Below are positions 14,976 to 23,316 of a stretch of DNA of 27,353 bases, piece by piece (positions within the stretch are counted from its first letter, which is position 1; each line of letters begins with the position of its first letter). This stretch comes from Candidatus Latescibacterota bacterium (lineage in GTDB: Bacteria; Latescibacterota; UBA2968; UBA8231), in NCBI GenBank assembly GCA_022826515.1, contig JAJDUT010000053.1, forward strand, positions 1-27,353. The letters are read 5' to 3'. The translations under genes and the position numbers were made by a program. The notes beneath the pieces are model-generated. The model had not been told where the DNA came from and made no database searches. It worked only from the letters and a program-made list of their open reading frames with translations.

Positions 14976-15893
14976 ATGCGACGCTCGCTGTTATTGGTTG
15001 CCTTTTTGTTGCCGATTGTTGCGACTTCCTCCTTTGCCCAAGATCCAGTCGAAGTGCCGCTGTACTTCGCCGTGGGCATTCCCGACAATGCCCTGCCCAC
15101 CATCGACGGAGAACGCGATGATTGGGCGTGGGTTGATCCGAGTTTTGAGATAACCAGTGTCGATATGTTCATCCTGACCGGCGGCGTAGATGACGCCGAC
15201 GACCATTTCATAGATATTCTACTCGGCTGGAACGAAGGACAGAATCGGGTATATGGCATGGTTCACGTGGTGGATGACTTTCTGATCGTGGACAAAAATC
15301 CCGGCTGCACCTTCCGCGACGACAACTGCGAGATTCACTTCGATCCAGATAACCAAGGCGGCGGTCCCTACTCGGCACCCAACGATCAGGATTTACAGCC
15401 GGCCTATCAGATTTGCCTGAGCATGTCTGAGCAATTTCCCCGGGTGCAGATGTACAACGGCGCCCTCGGCAACTTTGAGCAGGACGCGCTCAACTTCTGG
15501 TGGACCCATTCGGGCGATTTCGTCCAGAATGTCAATGCCAATGTGGGCAACGAGTACTTTTACGAGTTCAGTCTCCTGTTCTTCGATCCGCTGTCGATCA
15601 GCGGCGGTCCCGACGCTAGCACGGAATGGATCCTGACGCCTGAGTCAACCATCGGCATGGGCATTTCCCTCGACGATGCCGACGAGGGCCTCAACGCCAA
15701 CGGCAACGATCCGACTGCCGAGGAGTGCTGCGAGAACGGGTTCTACTGGCAGGCGTATGTGAGCATGGGCGATCAGTTCGCCAACACCGGCGGCATCCCC
15801 GATGTCTTCCTGACGCCGCCAGAAGAGGTGGACACCGCAGTTGAAGCTACTTCTTGGGGCCAGGTGAAAAGCCTGCTAGGGGAAGGTCTGTAG
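14976..15893 (+). CDS. secreted CBM9-like (DOMON-type) protein, copy B
   Basis: This 305-residue exported protein has a signal peptide (M-R-R-S-L-L-L-V-A-F...S-F-A|Q, cleavage near residue 21). The mature sequence follows copy A (5336-6247) almost without gaps. Long identical stretches cover the E/I-H-F-D-P-D-N-Q-G-G-G strand, the A-P-N-D-Q-D-L-Q-P-A-Y segment and the M-Y-N-G-A-L-G-N-F-E-Q-D-A block. All cysteine motifs are kept (C-T-F-R-D-D-N-C, E-E-C-C-E-N-G), and the C-terminus has the same form (S-W-G-Q-V-K-S-L, Trp294). Divergence concentrates around residues 185-200. ATG 14976 has AAAAGGAG upstream. Like copy A it has its own promoter, a long leader and a strong terminator. It sits right after the first propeller-TPR gene, so its protein may be a surface partner. 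The ligand is unknown; a glycan or heme are both conceivable for this fold. Confidence 0.75.
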   Translation: MRRSLLLVAFLLPIVATSSFAQDPVEVPLYFAVGIPDNALPTIDGERDDWAWVDPSFEITSVDMFILTGGVDDADDHFIDILLGWNEGQNRVYGMVHVVDDFLIVDKNPGCTFRDDNCEIHFDPDNQGGGPYSAPNDQDLQPAYQICLSMSEQFPRVQMYNGALGNFEQDALNFWWTHSGDFVQNVNANVGNEYFYEFSLLFFDPLSISGGPDASTEWILTPESTIGMGISLDDADEGLNANGNDPTAEECCENGFYWQAYVSMGDQFANTGGIPDVFLTPPEEVDTAVEATSWGQVKSLLGEGL

Positions 15894-15918
15894 GTCATTT
15901 GTCAGTTTTCTTTTGTGC

Positions 15919-15957
15919 AAAGAAGGGAGGGCGGGGAGTACCTGCCCTCCCTTCTTT
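15919..15957 (+). terminator. strong hairpin terminator after CBM9-like gene B
   Basis: A perfect 14-bp stem, AAAGAAGGGAGGGC (15919-15932) with GCCCTCCCTTCTTT (15944-15957), has an 11-base loop and begins 26 bases after the stop. The 3' arm supplies a pyrimidine-rich end, but no long T-run follows, so some read-through into the gene at 15988 is likely. It occupies the same relative position as the terminator of copy A. Confidence 0.75.
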
Positions 15958-15987
15958 GGTTGCGCTGGGGTGTGAGGAGTAAGCCGA

Positions 15988-17898
15988 ATGCGCGCCCTCT
16001 TGACTGGTGTGGTGTTGGTCGCGGCGATCAGCCTGATAAGCCCGTGGGCCGTGCTCATCGTCAAAGGTTCGCTGCTGACCGGCAATGCCATCCCCGTCAT
16101 TGCCGTGCTGTTCTTTTTTGTGCTGACGGCATTAGTCTCGCCCCTGCTCAAGTCTCTGAGCCGTCGTCTCGCTTTTACCCGCGCCGATCTGATCCTCATT
16201 TACGCCATGATGCTGGTAGCTGGAGCCGTGGTCACTACCGGCTTTACCGGCGGGTTCATGTCCATCATTTCCGGGATCTACTACTACGCCACGCCCGAAA
16301 ACAATTGGGCCAATCTTTTTATCCCCCACCTCGATCCCTGGGTCACTCCCCAAGACCCCGAAGCAGTACACTTGTTTTTCGAGGGGCTGCCTCCAGGCGC
16401 TTCGATTCCTTGGTCCGCTTGGATCATATCACTGGCGGCGTGGACTTCTTTTATGGTGGCCTTTTCGGTGGTTATGTTCTGTCTAGGCGTTATGCTGCGT
16501 GGCCAGTGGATAGACCGGGAGCGACTGGTCTTTCCGTTGACCCAGTTGCCCCTGGCAATGATCGAGGATGCCGAGCGCGCAGAGCGGCGCATCGGTCGCT
16601 TCTTTAAAAGTCGCTTGCTGTGGCTGGGGATTTTGCTCCCTCTATTGTTGCACTCGTGGAACTCGCTGCACAACTACCACGACGCCTTTCAGCCGCTCGC
16701 CGTGCGAGGCAGGATCCCCTTGCTCGACGGGCGGATGAGCGTGCCTTTCCTGCTCAATTTTCCCGTGCTCGGCCTGTCTTACCTCATGCCGCTAGGCGTC
16801 TCTTTCAGTCTGTGGTTTTTCTGCCTGGTGGGGCTGCTTGAGCAAAGCGTCTTTGCCCGTATCGGCTTGCAACTCAGCGGCGGAGATATGTGGACTTCCG
16901 GTGGAGCAAGTCCACCCCTGTCGCTGCAGATGTCGGGCGCTATGCTAATACTAGTTTTATTCGTATTGTGGAATGCGCGCCAGCACTTGGGCAGTTTCTG
17001 GCGTCAAGCGCTAGGCCGCGAGGAACCGGCTCGGCGGGAATTGCTCGGCCCGCGAGCGGCCGGGTGCGGTTTCGCAGGGGGGCTACTCTTCATGTTAGTT
17101 TGGCTTATAAGCACTGGTCTCGATTTGTATGTAGCCATCCTGCTAGTCGTTGGTGCTTTAGTTGTGTTTATCGGCCTAGCGCGCATAACCTGCGAGGCGG
17201 GTTTGCCTAGTATCCAGACGCCGATGGTGCCCCAGGCTTTTATGATCCGCGGCTTTGGACCCCAAGTGCTGGGCCTGCATAACATGACCGGCTTGGGCTT
17301 GAGCACGGTGTGGTTGGGGGATACGGCGGCCAATATGATGAATTCAGTGATGCACAGTTTGCGTCTGAGCTCCGGCCAAGAGCGCCACTTGCGCCACCTG
17401 CCTTGGGCACTACTGCTCGCCCTAGTGGTGGCGCTGGCCGGTTCGATCTGGTACACCATGAGCTTGGCCTATGAACACGGCGGCATCAATCTGCACGGCT
17501 GGTACTTTCGCGGCGTTGTGCGTTGGCCCTTCAATCACATGGCTTCGCTGGCCAACGCGCCCGAGGCGAGTTTTGCGCCGCGACTGACCTTTATTACCCT
17601 AGGGGCAGGTGTCATGGGCGTGCTGCTGTACCTGCGCCAGCGCTTTTTGGCTTGGCCACTGCACCCTATTGGCTTCCCAGTGTCCAACACCCATCCGATC
17701 ATTACTTTCGGCTGGTTGTCCATCCTGCTGGCTTGGTTGTGCAAGGCGGCGATCCTGCGCTATGGTGGGGTGCGGCTCTACCGGACGATGAGACCCTTCT
17801 TTTTGGGGCTAGCACTAGGCGAGTTCTCCGCTTCTGCACTGTGGGTATTTATCGACGGAGCATTCGGGGTAGAGGGCAATATGATTTTCGTATTTTGA
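15988..17898 (+). CDS. polytopic membrane protein, DUF6785-like
   Basis: This is an integral membrane protein of 636 residues with roughly a dozen hydrophobic helices spread over the whole length, from the N-terminal L-I-S-P-W-A-V-L-I-V-K-G to the C-terminal helix near 600-636. The overall pattern and the stretch F-T-R-A-D-L-I-L-I-Y-A-M-M, with Q-W-I-D-R-E-R-L-V-F-P-L-T-Q-L-P further on, match the DUF6785 family of Planctomycetota- and Latescibacterota-type genomes as I recall it. That family has no proven function and is sometimes compared with transporters. A good ribosome binding site (TGAGGAG) precedes ATG 15988. It lies 30 bases after the CBM9-like gene terminator and 32 bases before the small TPR gene, so the latter two probably form a pair. 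Transport of an oligosaccharide or peptide is a guess only. Confidence 0.7.
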   Translation: MRALLTGVVLVAAISLISPWAVLIVKGSLLTGNAIPVIAVLFFFVLTALVSPLLKSLSRRLAFTRADLILIYAMMLVAGAVVTTGFTGGFMSIISGIYYYATPENNWANLFIPHLDPWVTPQDPEAVHLFFEGLPPGASIPWSAWIISLAAWTSFMVAFSVVMFCLGVMLRGQWIDRERLVFPLTQLPLAMIEDAERAERRIGRFFKSRLLWLGILLPLLLHSWNSLHNYHDAFQPLAVRGRIPLLDGRMSVPFLLNFPVLGLSYLMPLGVSFSLWFFCLVGLLEQSVFARIGLQLSGGDMWTSGGASPPLSLQMSGAMLILVLFVLWNARQHLGSFWRQALGREEPARRELLGPRAAGCGFAGGLLFMLVWLISTGLDLYVAILLVVGALVVFIGLARITCEAGLPSIQTPMVPQAFMIRGFGPQVLGLHNMTGLGLSTVWLGDTAANMMNSVMHSLRLSSGQERHLRHLPWALLLALVVALAGSIWYTMSLAYEHGGINLHGWYFRGVVRWPFNHMASLANAPEASFAPRLTFITLGAGVMGVLLYLRQRFLAWPLHPIGFPVSNTHPIITFGWLSILLAWLCKAAILRYGGVRLYRTMRPFFLGLALGEFSASALWVFIDGAFGVEGNMIFVF

Positions 17899-17930
17899 GG
17901 TTCTAGCAGGGGCACGAAAAGGAAATCTAA

Positions 17931-18407
17931 ATGCGATATTTGCGCTCGCTTAAGTTGCTCTTGATCGTCGCGGCTGTTGGCGTTGTACTAGCCTTTTTTG
18001 AACGGCAGCGCACGGTCGAGTACGGGCACCTTTTGCAACGCACGCACGCCCGGGGGCAGCCGCAGCTCAAAGGCACGTCCTTGCAAGAGTTGGCACAGGT
18101 GCTGCTGGAGCTGTACCCAGAGGGAGCCGAAGCCAATCTGCTGATGGGGACTGCCCTAGCCGAAGAGGGACGGTTGGCGGAGGCCCGGGCGCACTTAGAG
18201 AAGGCGATGGAAGTGGACCGGCGCAACTTGCAGCTACTCTTTTTGTACGCGCGACTCTTGCTGGATATGGGAGAGGACGCGGAGAAAGTGCAAGCGGTGG
18301 TGGAAGAGTTGAATCGGTACTTTCCGCGCTCGCAGGAGAAGGTGGAGCAGTACTTTGGGGAGGCTTCAAAAGGGAAGATGCGGTTTGGCGAGGATGATCT
18401 TTACTGA
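17931..18407 (+). CDS. small membrane-anchored TPR protein
   Basis: This 158-residue protein has a single N-terminal signal anchor (residues ~5-24, L-R-S-L-K-L-L-L-I-V-A-A-V-G-V-V). It is followed by about two TPR units: E-A-N-L-L-M-G-T-A-L-A-E-E-G-R-L-A-E-A-R and the next, L-F-L-Y-A-R-L-L-L-D-M-G. It likely exposes a short protein-interaction surface to the periplasm. AAGGAAA precedes ATG 17931. It follows the DUF6785-like gene after 32 bases and is probably cotranscribed, so it could be an accessory subunit of that membrane protein. No enzyme motif is visible. The gene ends directly at a long AT-rich palindrome. Confidence 0.75.
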   Translation: MRYLRSLKLLLIVAAVGVVLAFFERQRTVEYGHLLQRTHARGQPQLKGTSLQELAQVLLELYPEGAEANLLMGTALAEEGRLAEARAHLEKAMEVDRRNLQLLFLYARLLLDMGEDAEKVQAVVEELNRYFPRSQEKVEQYFGEASKGKMRFGEDDLY

Positions 18408-18487
18408 GAATTAAGAATTAGGAATTAAGAATTAGGAATTCCCGGCCCCAGCCCTAATTCTTAATTCCTAATTCCTAATTCTTAATT
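18408..18487. terminator. bidirectional terminator made of tandem AATTA-type repeats
   Basis: The left arm 18409-18440 and right arm 18456-18487 pair over 32 bp with two mismatches around a C-rich 15-base loop (CCCGGCCCCAGCCCT). Each arm is built from tandem AGAATTA/GGAATTA units. The element fills the space between convergent genes, touches the plus-strand stop, and includes the stop codon and last codon of the minus-strand gene. It can terminate both directions, but its repeat structure also suggests a dispersed element. Confidence 0.7.
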
Positions 18488-20110
18488 TCTAAGGCGGTCC
18501 TCGTAGATGTGGATCTGGTCGGCGTACTGATTTTTAAGTTTGGCTAGCAACGCATCGAAGCGCTCTTGGGTCAGGTCTTGGAGCAAGTGGGCGCGCACCC
18601 GGCCCCAGACCTCGTCCAAGCTCTGTTGGTAACCGGGCACCTTGTTGAGCACCTTGAAAACCGTAAAGCCCTGCGCGGTCTTGACCGGGCCGACGATCTG
18701 GCCGACCTCGGCGTCTTTGGCTTCCCAACCTAAATTGCCGTACTTGTCGGGACGCAAAAGCTGGATGCGCCCTTCGGCACGGCGGATGCGGGTGCTGCGC
18801 CGCGAGTAGCGACGGGCTAGCTCGCCGAGGTCGCCGCCGCGTTCAATGGCGGCCAGCAGTGAGTCCGCCTGTGCGCGGGTATCGACGAGGATTTCGAGGA
18901 TCGAGATCCGCTCCTCGCGTACGTAGAGGTCTTTGTGTGCCTCGTAGTACGCGCGAATTTCGTCTTTGGACGGGTTGAGCGTTTCGAGCACTCTGATTTG
19001 GCGGATGCGCTCGATAAGCGCTTGGCGGCGCGTGGCTTCAATGCCTTGGGCGACGCGCTCGGCCTCGTGGATGCCTATTTCGCGGGCGTGGCGAGGCAGC
19101 AGGACCTTGAGCGCATAGAGGCGGCGGGCGAAGCGGCGCAAGTCGTCCAATTCGCGGATCTCGGCCGGGTTGCGCTCGCTGGTCATGGCTGCCATGAAGT
19201 TGCTCAGCGTCCACGGCTCGCCATCGAGTTCGAGCAGGACTAGCTCGGTCTCCCCCTTTTTGAACGTGGGCATTTGCTCGCCAGCTTCGCTGAGCCGGGC
19301 CAAGAGCAATTCGAAGGTTTCGCGCCGTTCTGAGATGTCGGCGCGGTTAGCCAGCCCTTCGAGGAATTCAAAGGTGGCGAGGGCGTGTTTTTGTTCCTGC
19401 ATGGCCGCGATGACGGCCGGGGCCATATCCCCGAAGGGCACTTCGCGCTCGTCAGTGGCAACGAAGACCGAAAAGCCGTCTGGCTCCTGCACGGGACCGA
19501 TGATCTCGCCCAGCTTGGCTCCGAATATCTGGCGGCGCAGAACGTAGTTTTTGAAGTCGAGACGGCTCTTCCAGCCGAGGTCGCCGCCTTGCTGGGCGGT
19601 GTTGCCATCGTCGGAGAGTTCGCTCGCCACTGCGGCAAAGCTGTCGGGGCCGCGCAGCCGGGCGAGCACGTGGTCGATGGCGGCTGGCCCGCTGGCGAGG
19701 ATGCGGCTCAGGCGGCGCTGCTGACCGATGTGGTGCTGCTCAAAGTACTGGCGAGCCTCGTCGCGGCTTATGTCCTCAGCGACAGCGACCACGCCACGAC
19801 TATACATTTCGTCGAGGATGAGTTCCTGTTGTCGTTGCGCGACTTTGCTTTTGACTTGAAAGTCGTTTTCTAGGCCGTCTTGGCGGGCGGCCAACAGCAA
19901 GACCTCAATGTCGATGAGCGGCTCAAGGGCTTGGCGCTGAAGGTCTCCCGGAGCGTTTTTGGGAAAGAGCCGCGAGGCAGCGCGTTCGACGCGGTCGCGC
20001 TCGATGTTGACGTCGCCGACGCGGGCGAGGACATCTGGGCTGGGCGGAGGTTCGGGAGAGGTACAGGCGAAGGATACAGCAGTGAGCAACAAAAGAAAAA
20101 GACGCAACAA
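18482..20110 (-). CDS. parvulin-type peptidyl-prolyl isomerase lipoprotein
   Basis: This 542-residue lipoprotein (L-L-T-A-V-S-F-A-C, Cys16) has a SurA/PrsA-like N-terminal helical chaperone region. It has two parvulin-like domains at about 118-222 (G-G-D-L-G-W, G-E-I-I-G-P-V) and 393-490 (N-L-G-W, G-Q-I-V-G-P-V-K-T-A-Q-G-F). It would assist folding of exported proteins in the periplasm; the neighbouring surface proteins are natural clients. The first domain is the more canonical. The second has lost the G-G-D before its N-L-G-W strand, so only one may be active. The TTG at 20110 is chosen because AGGAGG lies a few bases upstream and because it gives a complete lipoprotein signal. A promoter sits at 20149-20177. 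The gene is convergent with the small TPR gene and divergent from the second propeller-TPR gene. Confidence 0.85.
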   Translation of the reverse strand: MLRLFLLLLTAVSFACTSPEPPPSPDVLARVGDVNIERDRVERAASRLFPKNAPGDLQRQALEPLIDIEVLLLAARQDGLENDFQVKSKVAQRQQELILDEMYSRGVVAVAEDISRDEARQYFEQHHIGQQRRLSRILASGPAAIDHVLARLRGPDSFAAVASELSDDGNTAQQGGDLGWKSRLDFKNYVLRRQIFGAKLGEIIGPVQEPDGFSVFVATDEREVPFGDMAPAVIAAMQEQKHALATFEFLEGLANRADISERRETFELLLARLSEAGEQMPTFKKGETELVLLELDGEPWTLSNFMAAMTSERNPAEIRELDDLRRFARRLYALKVLLPRHAREIGIHEAERVAQGIEATRRQALIERIRQIRVLETLNPSKDEIRAYYEAHKDLYVREERISILEILVDTRAQADSLLAAIERGGDLGELARRYSRRSTRIRRAEGRIQLLRPDKYGNLGWEAKDAEVGQIVGPVKTAQGFTVFKVLNKVPGYQQSLDEVWGRVRAHLLQDLTQERFDALLAKLKNQYADQIHIYEDRLRN

Positions 20111-20148
20111 AGAGGCCTCCTAGTGGGAATTTTCATCTATTTCAAACA

Positions 20149-20177
20149 AATATATTAGTCCCTTAGTGCCGTGTAAA
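20149..20177 (-). promoter_or_regulatory. sigma70-type promoter of the parvulin gene
   Basis: On the minus strand TTTACA (20177-20172) and TATATT (20154-20149) are separated by 17 bases, each one mismatch from consensus. The implied start near 20142 gives a short leader containing AGGAGG before TTG 20110. The rest of the divergent spacer is AT-rich. I could not fix a promoter for the plus-strand gene. Confidence 0.65.
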
Positions 20178-20232
20178 TTTACTAAATGCTAATTAGGTTA
20201 TTGTAAACAGCAAGCAATTCTATATCAAAGTG

Positions 20233-23200
20233 ATGATTATTCCACGCAAACTTTCAACATATCTCGTCGCCTTAGTGTGCGGCTGCACTGCGAGCGACCC
20301 ACCGCCTGCGCCCGTCGTGCGCTTTGTCGATGCTACCGCGGCAGCAGGGATCGATTTTGTCCATACCAGCGGCCGGTCTGGGCGCAAATACGGGGTGGAG
20401 ACAATAGGGTCTGGAGCGGCGTTTTTCGATTACAATCGCGACGGGTGGATGGATTTGTACGTGGTCAATGGAGCGGATTTGCCTGGGTATGTCTCGGCGG
20501 TGCCGCCGCAAAACGCGCTGTATCGCAACGATGGCGGGCACTTTGCCGAGGTCGGCCAAAGCCTCGGGGTGGCGGACGCGGGTTACGGCATGGGCGCGTC
20601 CGCCGGGGACTACGACAACGACGGGGATGCCGACCTCTTCGTTGCCAATTTTGGCCGCAACCGGCTGTATCGCAACGAAGGATCGGCGATGGATTGGGTC
20701 TTTGCGGATGTGACGGCTGCGGTCGGGATTGGGGCGGACGGGCGATGGTCAACCGGCTCGTCGTTTGCCGATTACGATCTCGACGGCGACTTAGACCTGT
20801 ACGTGGCGAATTACTTGCACTACGAATTTGAGCGCGGCGAACTGAGCGCAGGCGGGACGCTGCGCTGGCCGCGGCGGCACTTGGCCCCCACCGAATACCG
20901 AGGGGAGCGGAACGCGCTCTGGCGCAACGATGGTGGCCGCTTTGTGGATGTGACAGTAGAGGCTGGGCTACTCACGCGCGAAGGCCGCGAATTGGGCGCG
21001 GTGTTTTTCGATTACGATCTCGACGGCGATCCCGATTTGTTTCAGGGCAATGACGCTACGCCGAATTTTCTCTGGCGCAACGATGGCGGCCGCTTTGCCG
21101 AAGTGGGGCTGGTGGCTGGCGTGGCGTACAACATCGGCGGCAAGCCCGAAGGGACGATGGGCGTGGATGTGGCCGACGGCGATGGCGATGGCTATCTCGA
21201 CTTGGCGATGACTAATTTCCAGTGGGAGAGCAACACGCTGTACCGCAACGCGGGCGACGGGATGTTTGCCGACGAATCGCTGGCCGCAGGTATAGCGGCC
21301 AATAGCTTGGACAGGCTGGCCTTTGGCATCAACTTCCTCGACGCCGACAACGATGGCGACCCTGATCTCTACGTGGCCAATGGCCACATCGACGAGGACA
21401 TTGACCAGTTTGATCCGCAGGCCGCGTACGGCCAGAGCGATCAGTTCTATCTCAACGATGGCCAAGGTCGCTTTGCCGATGTGAGTATAGCTGCTGGCGT
21501 GGCCGCGCCGACGCGGGATTTAGTCGGGCGCGGCTCGGTCGTGGCCGATTACGACAACGACGGCGACTTGGATATTTTCTTGCTCAATACTGGGCAACGC
21601 GCCTTACTTTGGCGCAATGACAGCCAAGCGGGCCACTACTTGGCGCTCATGCTAGAGGGGCGGACGAGTAACCGCGATGGGTACGGCGCTCGCGTGGTGG
21701 TGCGCGTGGATGGCCGGACGCTGGTGGCGGAAAAGCGCAGTGCGGCGAGCTATTTGTCGCAAAACGACGCGCGGATGTTCTTTGGGTTGGGGTCGAGCGA
21801 GGAGGCCGAGCAGGTGAAGATCGCGTGGCCGTCGGGTATTCGCCAAGTTTTAACGGGCGTGCGCGCCGGGCAGGTGCTGCGGGTCGTCGAGTCGGATGCG
21901 AGTGCACCGCAAGAGGCAACTGACGCAGCCATCGCGCAGGCTGCGCCACAAGGCCGCGATGCCGAGGATCTGGAGCAATTTTGGCGGGAAGCGCCCTTAG
22001 TCTTGCCGGAAAAGACGCGCGCCTCGCTGCCGCCCGCCACCTCGCTGCCTGAGTTGCGCGCTGCGGCTCGTGCCCAGCCGGAGGTAGCCGGCGTCCACAT
22101 CGAGCTAGCCGCCGCGCTTGTACGCGAGCGCGCGTACGACGAGGCGGAGGCGGCTTATCGCCGCGCCTTACAACTCGACGCGGGTGCAGCCCAAGCCTAC
22201 GTGGGCTTGGGGAAGCTCTACGCCGACCGCGGGGCGCTAGAGCAAGCGGTTGCTGCGCTGAGACAAGCGATCGCGCTCGACAGCACGCTAGCTGAGTCGC
22301 ACTACGTGCTGGGCAACATCCACCTGAGCCAACAGCGTTTGGCCGCGGCCGTGCCGCTCTACGAGCGCGCCATCGCGCTGTCGCCGCGCTATCTTCAAGC
22401 CTATTTCAACTTGGCCGGCTTGCACGCGCGGCAGACCGATTACGGCCCGGCCATAGACGTTTTGCGCCGAGGTCTTGCGGCGCTGCCCGGGGAAGTGGAG
22501 CTCATGCTGCAATTGGCGCGGATTCATTTTGCCCAAGCGCAATACGAAGCTGCGCTAGCGCAACTCGCCAGCGTGGTGCAAGCGCAGCCCACGCGCGCTG
22601 AGGCACGCGAACTGACGGCCCAGATCTGGATGGCGCGCGAGGATGTGGATGCTGCCCGCGCTGCTTTGCAGCAGGGGCTGGAGCACGCTCCGAACAGCGC
22701 CGCGCTCTTGGGACGGCTGGGCATCCTGCTTTTGCAGGAGGGCGCGGACGCCGAAGCCATACCCCTTTTGCAGCGGGCCTTAAAGGCAGACCCGGATCGC
22801 GCGGAATTCTACTATCACTTGGCCCAGGCGTTGTTGCGGCGCGGTGAGGCCGTGCGCGGCCGCAAGCTCCTCGACTATTTCCACTCGTTGCAGCAGGAGC
22901 ACCAACGGTTGCTGGCCGACAAAACGGCTGTGGTGCTCAATCCCAACGACGCGGACGCGTATTACAAGTTGGGTGTGGTCTATGCGCGGATGGGCCGCTA
23001 CGAGGCGGCGAGTCAAGCGTACCAAGCGGCCTTGGCCGTGGCACCGGGTCATCTCGACGCCCGCAACAACTTGGGCAATATCTACCTCCGCCGACGCGCA
23101 TTGGGGCTGGCCATTGCTGCGTACCAAGAGGTGTTGCGCCGCGACCCTCAATACGCCCGCGCCCACTACAACTTGGGCAACGCGTACCTGTTGGCCGGAG

Positions 23201-23316
23201 AGGAGGAGCGTGCGGTGGCGGCGTTTGCTAAAGCTGTCGAAGCCGATCCCGAGCACCGCAAGGCGCAGCAGATGCTCGCCAAGCTACGTCAGCGCGAGGC
23301 CCAAGGTGAGCGCTGA
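20233..23316 (+). CDS. FG-GAP propeller-ASPIC/UnbV-TPR lipoprotein, copy 2
   Basis: This 1027-residue lipoprotein (signal ending A-L-V-C-G-C, Cys18) has the same architecture as copy 1 (11611-14799). Seven FG-GAP/VCBS calcium motifs (D-Y-N-R-D-G-W-M-D-L to D-Y-D-N-D-G-D-L-D-I) span residues ~30-460. ASPIC/UnbV covers ~466-554 (S-N-R-D-G-Y-G-A-R, F-F-G-L-G, W-P-S-G). A linker has E-Q-F-W-R-E-A-P, and about twelve TPRs run from ~617 to the end, including the same L-L-A-D-K-T-A-V-V-L-N-P break. ATG 20233 is chosen; GTG 20230 is in frame and equally possible, and the ribosome binding site is weak. The stop overlaps the GTG of the next gene by 11 bp, which implies translational coupling. An extracytoplasmic scaffold or receptor role is inferred. 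Confidence 0.88.
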   Translation: MIIPRKLSTYLVALVCGCTASDPPPAPVVRFVDATAAAGIDFVHTSGRSGRKYGVETIGSGAAFFDYNRDGWMDLYVVNGADLPGYVSAVPPQNALYRNDGGHFAEVGQSLGVADAGYGMGASAGDYDNDGDADLFVANFGRNRLYRNEGSAMDWVFADVTAAVGIGADGRWSTGSSFADYDLDGDLDLYVANYLHYEFERGELSAGGTLRWPRRHLAPTEYRGERNALWRNDGGRFVDVTVEAGLLTREGRELGAVFFDYDLDGDPDLFQGNDATPNFLWRNDGGRFAEVGLVAGVAYNIGGKPEGTMGVDVADGDGDGYLDLAMTNFQWESNTLYRNAGDGMFADESLAAGIAANSLDRLAFGINFLDADNDGDPDLYVANGHIDEDIDQFDPQAAYGQSDQFYLNDGQGRFADVSIAAGVAAPTRDLVGRGSVVADYDNDGDLDIFLLNTGQRALLWRNDSQAGHYLALMLEGRTSNRDGYGARVVVRVDGRTLVAEKRSAASYLSQNDARMFFGLGSSEEAEQVKIAWPSGIRQVLTGVRAGQVLRVVESDASAPQEATDAAIAQAAPQGRDAEDLEQFWREAPLVLPEKTRASLPPATSLPELRAAARAQPEVAGVHIELAAALVRERAYDEAEAAYRRALQLDAGAAQAYVGLGKLYADRGALEQAVAALRQAIALDSTLAESHYVLGNIHLSQQRLAAAVPLYERAIALSPRYLQAYFNLAGLHARQTDYGPAIDVLRRGLAALPGEVELMLQLARIHFAQAQYEAALAQLASVVQAQPTRAEARELTAQIWMAREDVDAARAALQQGLEHAPNSAALLGRLGILLLQEGADAEAIPLLQRALKADPDRAEFYYHLAQALLRRGEAVRGRKLLDYFHSLQQEHQRLLADKTAVVLNPNDADAYYKLGVVYARMGRYEAASQAYQAALAVAPGHLDARNNLGNIYLRRRALGLAIAAYQEVLRRDPQYARAHYNLGNAYLLAGEEERAVAAFAKAVEADPEHRKAQQMLAKLRQREAQGER

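Noticed and set aside
20968..21465. Antisense ORF opposite the propeller of copy 2
   Set aside because: It mirrors the repeated calcium motifs; a similar artefact lies opposite copy 1 (12193-12603), so it is a by-product of the repeats.
22844..23305. Upstream extension of the SAM-domain membrane protein
   Set aside because: The frame is open but runs within the TPR coding region and gives a low-complexity Arg/Thr/Trp-rich sequence; GTG 23306 with GAGG fits better.
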